Origin: CAZYSK01 sp964649415
Lineage (GTDB): Bacteria; Chloroflexota; Anaerolineae; B4-G1
Assembly (NCBI GenBank): GCA_964649415.1
Contig: CAZYSK010000113.1
Span: 1 to 16,274, forward strand
Direction of reading: 5' to 3'
Length of the DNA: 16,274 nt
Made by a program: the position numbers and the translations under genes
In this document: positions 13,602 through 16,274 of the stretch, in pieces
Position numbering within the stretch: the first letter of the stretch is position 1
Layout: the number at the start of each line of letters is the position of its first letter
The notes under the pieces: model-generated
What the model was told of the DNA's origin: nothing
Seen by the model: the letters and a program-made list of their open reading frames with translations, nothing else
Databases searched by the model: none

Positions 13602-16046
13602 TCATTGCTCATACGCCAGCACTTCGCGCACGCTCAGACTCGCGGCGCTTTGGGCCGGGATGTAGCTGGCCAAACCGGATAGCACCACCGCCAGGCCGAG
13701 CCAGAGCAAGACGCCAATCGGGGGCACGGTGTAGCTGAGAGTGGTGTTGATGGTCTGCATGCCCACCGCGTCGCTGAGCACTTTGCCGACCGGCAGAGCC
13801 AGCAGCGCGCCAAAGAGCCAACTTATGAGGCCGATGACCACGCCCTCGACGATGATGACCTGCATCACGGCCCCGTTCGACGCTCCAATCGCCCGCATGA
13901 CGCCGACCTCCCGGATCCGCTCCAGCACGCTGAGGCTCATCGTGCCCGTGAGGCCGATGCCGCCGACGATGGCCAGCAAGATGGCCATGCTCATGAGGAA
14001 CATAGTGACGATGTTGAACAGCACGTCGACGGCTGCCCGCATTTGGGATCTGGTCTGTACAGAGCGCACGTCCAGGCCCACGCCATCGAGATGTGCCTCC
14101 AGGGCTTCGGCAACTCGGACCTGGAACGCCTCGTCGTGCCGCTCCGTGGTGATCGAGATGACGTCGACCCGGCCCACGTTGCAGATCAAGCGGGCGAAGT
14201 AGTCAGAGTTCACGTAGGCGAGGGAGACCGGTTGGGCGATGCGGGCGACGCCGACGATGCGCCAGGTCGTGTCACGCTCTTCGATTTTCAGCACGACCTC
14301 GTCGCCCACGCCCAGGTCGGGTTCCTCCAGCAGCAGGTTGGTGCTGACGACGATGGCGTTCTCGTCCTCCGGCAGCAGCCAGCGTCCATCCAGCATCGTG
14401 GGGTTCAGCATGTCCGTGTCCGCCGGGAGAGCGGACAGATAGATGTCCTCACCCTCGCTGCCATCCGGGCGCACGCGATACGTGGCAGCCGAGCCCCAGC
14501 TTTCCACGGCCACGACGCCCGGCACGCTCAGCACCTCCTGCTCCAGGCGATCCATCCGGTAGGCGCGGTTGAGTTGGACCTCGGCATCGTAGTTCATATA
14601 CTCGAATATCTCGTCCACCGTGAGCAGCAGAGAGGCCCGCACGCTGACGACGGCGATGAATATGGTCCCGGCCAGTGTCAGTGTGCCGAGTGTCAGGATC
14701 AGCCGCCCCTTGCGCCGGAACGTGTTGCGGAGCGACAACATGACGGGCCGGGGGAGACCGCGCACGCGCTCGATCAGCCGGTCGATGGCGCTGCCGCCAA
14801 ACCCTTGGCCCAACCCATAGCTGCTGATTGCCTCGCGCACGCTGATGCGGGTGCCGGCCAGGATCGGGTACAACCCCGCCAGCAGCGGCACCAGCAGCGC
14901 CATGCCCGCTTCCTGAACCAGCACGTGCGGCGGGATGCTGAACTCGCCCAGATTGAAGTTGATGAAATAGGCCATGAAACCGATGATCCAGCGGGCGGCC
15001 CAGGCCCCCACCGGCGCGGCGATGATGAACGAGAGCACCCCGAACGCCATAACCATGCCCAGGTACATGCGCACGATCTGGCTTGTCCGAGCGCCTATTG
15101 CCTTCATGACGCCGATCTGGCGCACTTGCTGTACCAACAGCGCCGACACAGTGTTGATCAACAGGAAGACGCTCACCGCCAGGGAGCAGGCCCCCAGCGC
15201 GCTCAGCAGCATCACCAGCGTCCGGTACGTGGAATCCTGCGGCAACTTGCCTGGCGCGGGGATGTCGGTGCGAACGACCTCCAGGCCGTTGCGCTCGACC
15301 CGATCCTCGACCTCGCGCGCTACCCGCTCGATGTGGGCCACGTCGTGCCGGTCACCGGCGACCAGGAGATGCAGCGCCGTGTAGGTGCGGGGCAGGTCCA
15401 GCCATTCCATCGTGTCGAGAGTGACGTAGCCGTAGGCCGAGCCCGTCCACGGGGCGGAGCCGGTGGCGATGTCGTAGACCAGTCCGGCCATGCGCATCTC
15501 CCGCCGCTTGCCGCTGGGCGTCTCGATCAACAGGCTATCGCCCAGAGCAGCGTTCGGGGCCAGGCCGTGGCTGGCCATCAACAACGACGTGCGTTCGATC
15601 AGCACCTCCTTGCCGGGTGGGGGAAAGGTGCTGGGGTTGGGCCACCTCACGGGATCAGGGCCAAACTCGATTTCCGGCTGGATGATGTTGATGCGCATGT
15701 CGTCGTAATCCGAGACGGCGATCAGGCGCAGCGGATACCAGGAATCGTCCTGCGGGTGCTGAAACCGGACCACGACGCTGCGCCGGCCCTCCGCTTCGGC
15801 CACCTCCGGCATGCGTCGCACCACCTCGACCAGATCGTCGTCGAAGGGTTGGTCGGTGTAGATGGTGGCGCTGGCGGGATGGGCGGCTTCGTGGCTCTCC
15901 ATCATGTCGTCCGATACGATCGCCTGCATCTGTGCCACCGTGCCCACGGCGAAGACGCCGACCGCGATGGAAAGCACCACCAGAAGCGTGCGCCGCTTGT
16001 TTCCCCAGATATCGCGCAAGACTTTGCGCCACCGTATGTTACCCAT
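13602..16046 (-). CDS. ABC transporter permease with two FtsX domains (MacB/LolC-like)
   Basis: This 814-residue inner-membrane protein has about eight predicted helices: near 20-42, 276-304, 328-350, 378-396, 448-470, 677-703, 730-754 and 777-797. Two large extracytoplasmic domains (about 43-270 and 471-675) resemble MacB-type periplasmic core domains. The conserved FtsX turn occurs twice: VRQIGVMKAIGA at 308-319 and IREVGVMRAIGAS at 711-723. This is therefore a duplicated-unit permease of the large class that works with a separate ATPase in lipid, lipoprotein or peptide transport, or in mechanotransmission. The ATG at 16046 has GGAGGGAG upstream and overlaps the stop of the preceding gene by 8 bases (ATGGGTAA), so translation is probably coupled. 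The substrate is unknown. Confidence 0.93.
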   Translation of the reverse strand: MGNIRWRKVLRDIWGNKRRTLLVVLSIAVGVFAVGTVAQMQAIVSDDMMESHEAAHPASATIYTDQPFDDDLVEVVRRMPEVAEAEGRRSVVVRFQHPQDDSWYPLRLIAVSDYDDMRINIIQPEIEFGPDPVRWPNPSTFPPPGKEVLIERTSLLMASHGLAPNAALGDSLLIETPSGKRREMRMAGLVYDIATGSAPWTGSAYGYVTLDTMEWLDLPRTYTALHLLVAGDRHDVAHIERVAREVEDRVERNGLEVVRTDIPAPGKLPQDSTYRTLVMLLSALGACSLAVSVFLLINTVSALLVQQVRQIGVMKAIGARTSQIVRMYLGMVMAFGVLSFIIAAPVGAWAARWIIGFMAYFINFNLGEFSIPPHVLVQEAGMALLVPLLAGLYPILAGTRISVREAISSYGLGQGFGGSAIDRLIERVRGLPRPVMLSLRNTFRRKGRLILTLGTLTLAGTIFIAVVSVRASLLLTVDEIFEYMNYDAEVQLNRAYRMDRLEQEVLSVPGVVAVESWGSAATYRVRPDGSEGEDIYLSALPADTDMLNPTMLDGRWLLPEDENAIVVSTNLLLEEPDLGVGDEVVLKIEERDTTWRIVGVARIAQPVSLAYVNSDYFARLICNVGRVDVISITTERHDEAFQVRVAEALEAHLDGVGLDVRSVQTRSQMRAAVDVLFNIVTMFLMSMAILLAIVGGIGLTGTMSLSVLERIREVGVMRAIGASNGAVMQVIIVEGVVIGLISWLFGALLALPVGKVLSDAVGMQTINTTLSYTVPPIGVLLWLGLAVVLSGLASYIPAQSAASLSVREVLAYEQ

Positions 16047-16274
16047 TCTCTGCTCCCTCCTTGCGGGCGGTGCTTTCGGCCAGGCGATCTTGCGCTACCT
16101 GGCTGATTGCTGCCTTCGCAGCCTCGGACTTGGCGATCAGGTCCGCGAACTCCTCCGGGTCCAGGGCGGCGACCTCGGCGCCTTCTTCGACACAGGCGCG
16201 CACCGTAGCGATGCTGTTGCCGCCGCGCAGCAGCGCGATCTCGCCCACGTATTGGCCGGGGCCCAGGCGGGCGA
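16039..16274 (-). CDS. C-terminal part of a cyclic-nucleotide-binding-domain protein (truncated by the window edge)
   Basis: Only the last 77 residues are in the window, and the 5' end lies beyond 16274. The visible sequence 'GPGQYVGEIALLRGGNSIA' followed by 'TVRA' is the phosphate-binding cassette of the cyclic-nucleotide-binding fold (FGEIALL...R.ATVRA in the family). Here Val replaces the usual Phe before GEIALL and Ser-Ile stands where family members often have Arg-Thr, so nucleotide binding may be weak or lost. A helix 'PEEFADLIAKSEAAKAAISQVAQDRL' ends the domain, followed by a charged tail. Overlap with the permease suggests a shared operon. The missing N-terminus could be an ABC ATPase fused to this domain, or the protein could be a separate regulator. 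Confidence 0.8.
   Translation of the reverse strand, partial: ARLGPGQYVGEIALLRGGNSIATVRACVEEGAEVAALDPEEFADLIAKSEAAKAAISQVAQDRLAESTARKEGAENG

Noticed and set aside
14043..16106. 687-codon open frame on the plus strand opposite the ABC permease
   Set aside because: It is the antisense shadow of a strongly supported permease. Its translation is His/Gln/Asp/Arg-rich with no domain pattern, as expected from GC-rich third-position bias.

Overview
The window looks like part of a GC-rich bacterial chromosome. The closest fit is Chloroflexota (Anaerolineae-like). I base this on the gene families present together (SorC regulator, DRL/COG4091 oxidoreductase, RACo-type ferredoxin-ATPase, MacB-like permease next to a cyclic-nucleotide-binding domain) and on intergenic gaps filled with short tandem and palindromic repeats. 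The assignment is an inference, not a proof. No rRNA, tRNA, CRISPR array, insertion sequence or phage gene was seen.

Positions 69-10949 hold one long plus-strand carbohydrate-catabolism cluster. It opens with a strong sigma70-type promoter (69-97), followed at once by a large palindrome (98-131) that looks like the operator of the first gene, a SorC/DeoR-type regulator (146-1105). Next come a SIS-domain sugar isomerase (1134-1751), an FGGY sugar kinase (1912-3483), a zinc-type dehydrogenase lacking the structural zinc site (3565-4575), a DRL/COG4091 oxidoreductase with a SAF domain (4824-6128), a second dehydrogenase with a complete structural zinc site (6221-7261), a VOC-fold protein (7332-7850), an L-fucose/arabinose-isomerase-like protein (7941-9371) and a second, xylulokinase-like FGGY kinase (9441-10949). 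Together they contain the usual steps for an uncommon sugar or polyol: oxidation of the alcohol to a ketose, aldose-ketose isomerisation, phosphorylation, and a rearrangement or reduction of the phosphorylated ketose. No transporter or aldolase is in the window, so the substrate and the end of the pathway are not visible.

On the minus strand, converging on the cluster, is a RACo-like protein (11002-12789): an N-terminal [2Fe-2S] ferredoxin domain plus an ASKHA-type ATPase that reactivates corrinoid proteins. Just upstream of it is what may be a frame-disrupted small two-helix membrane protein gene (12801-12995). Positions 12996-13601 have no convincing gene but are packed with inverted repeats and hairpins. 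The right end, also on the minus strand, holds a two-FtsX-domain ABC permease (13602-16046). It overlaps by 8 bases the end of a gene whose C-terminus is a cyclic-nucleotide-binding domain (16039 to beyond 16274).

Nearly every gap within the sugar cluster carries its own short repeat: period-7 tracts, a period-8 G-rich tract, or compact hairpins. Some of these motifs recur in the 13.0-13.6 kb repeat island.
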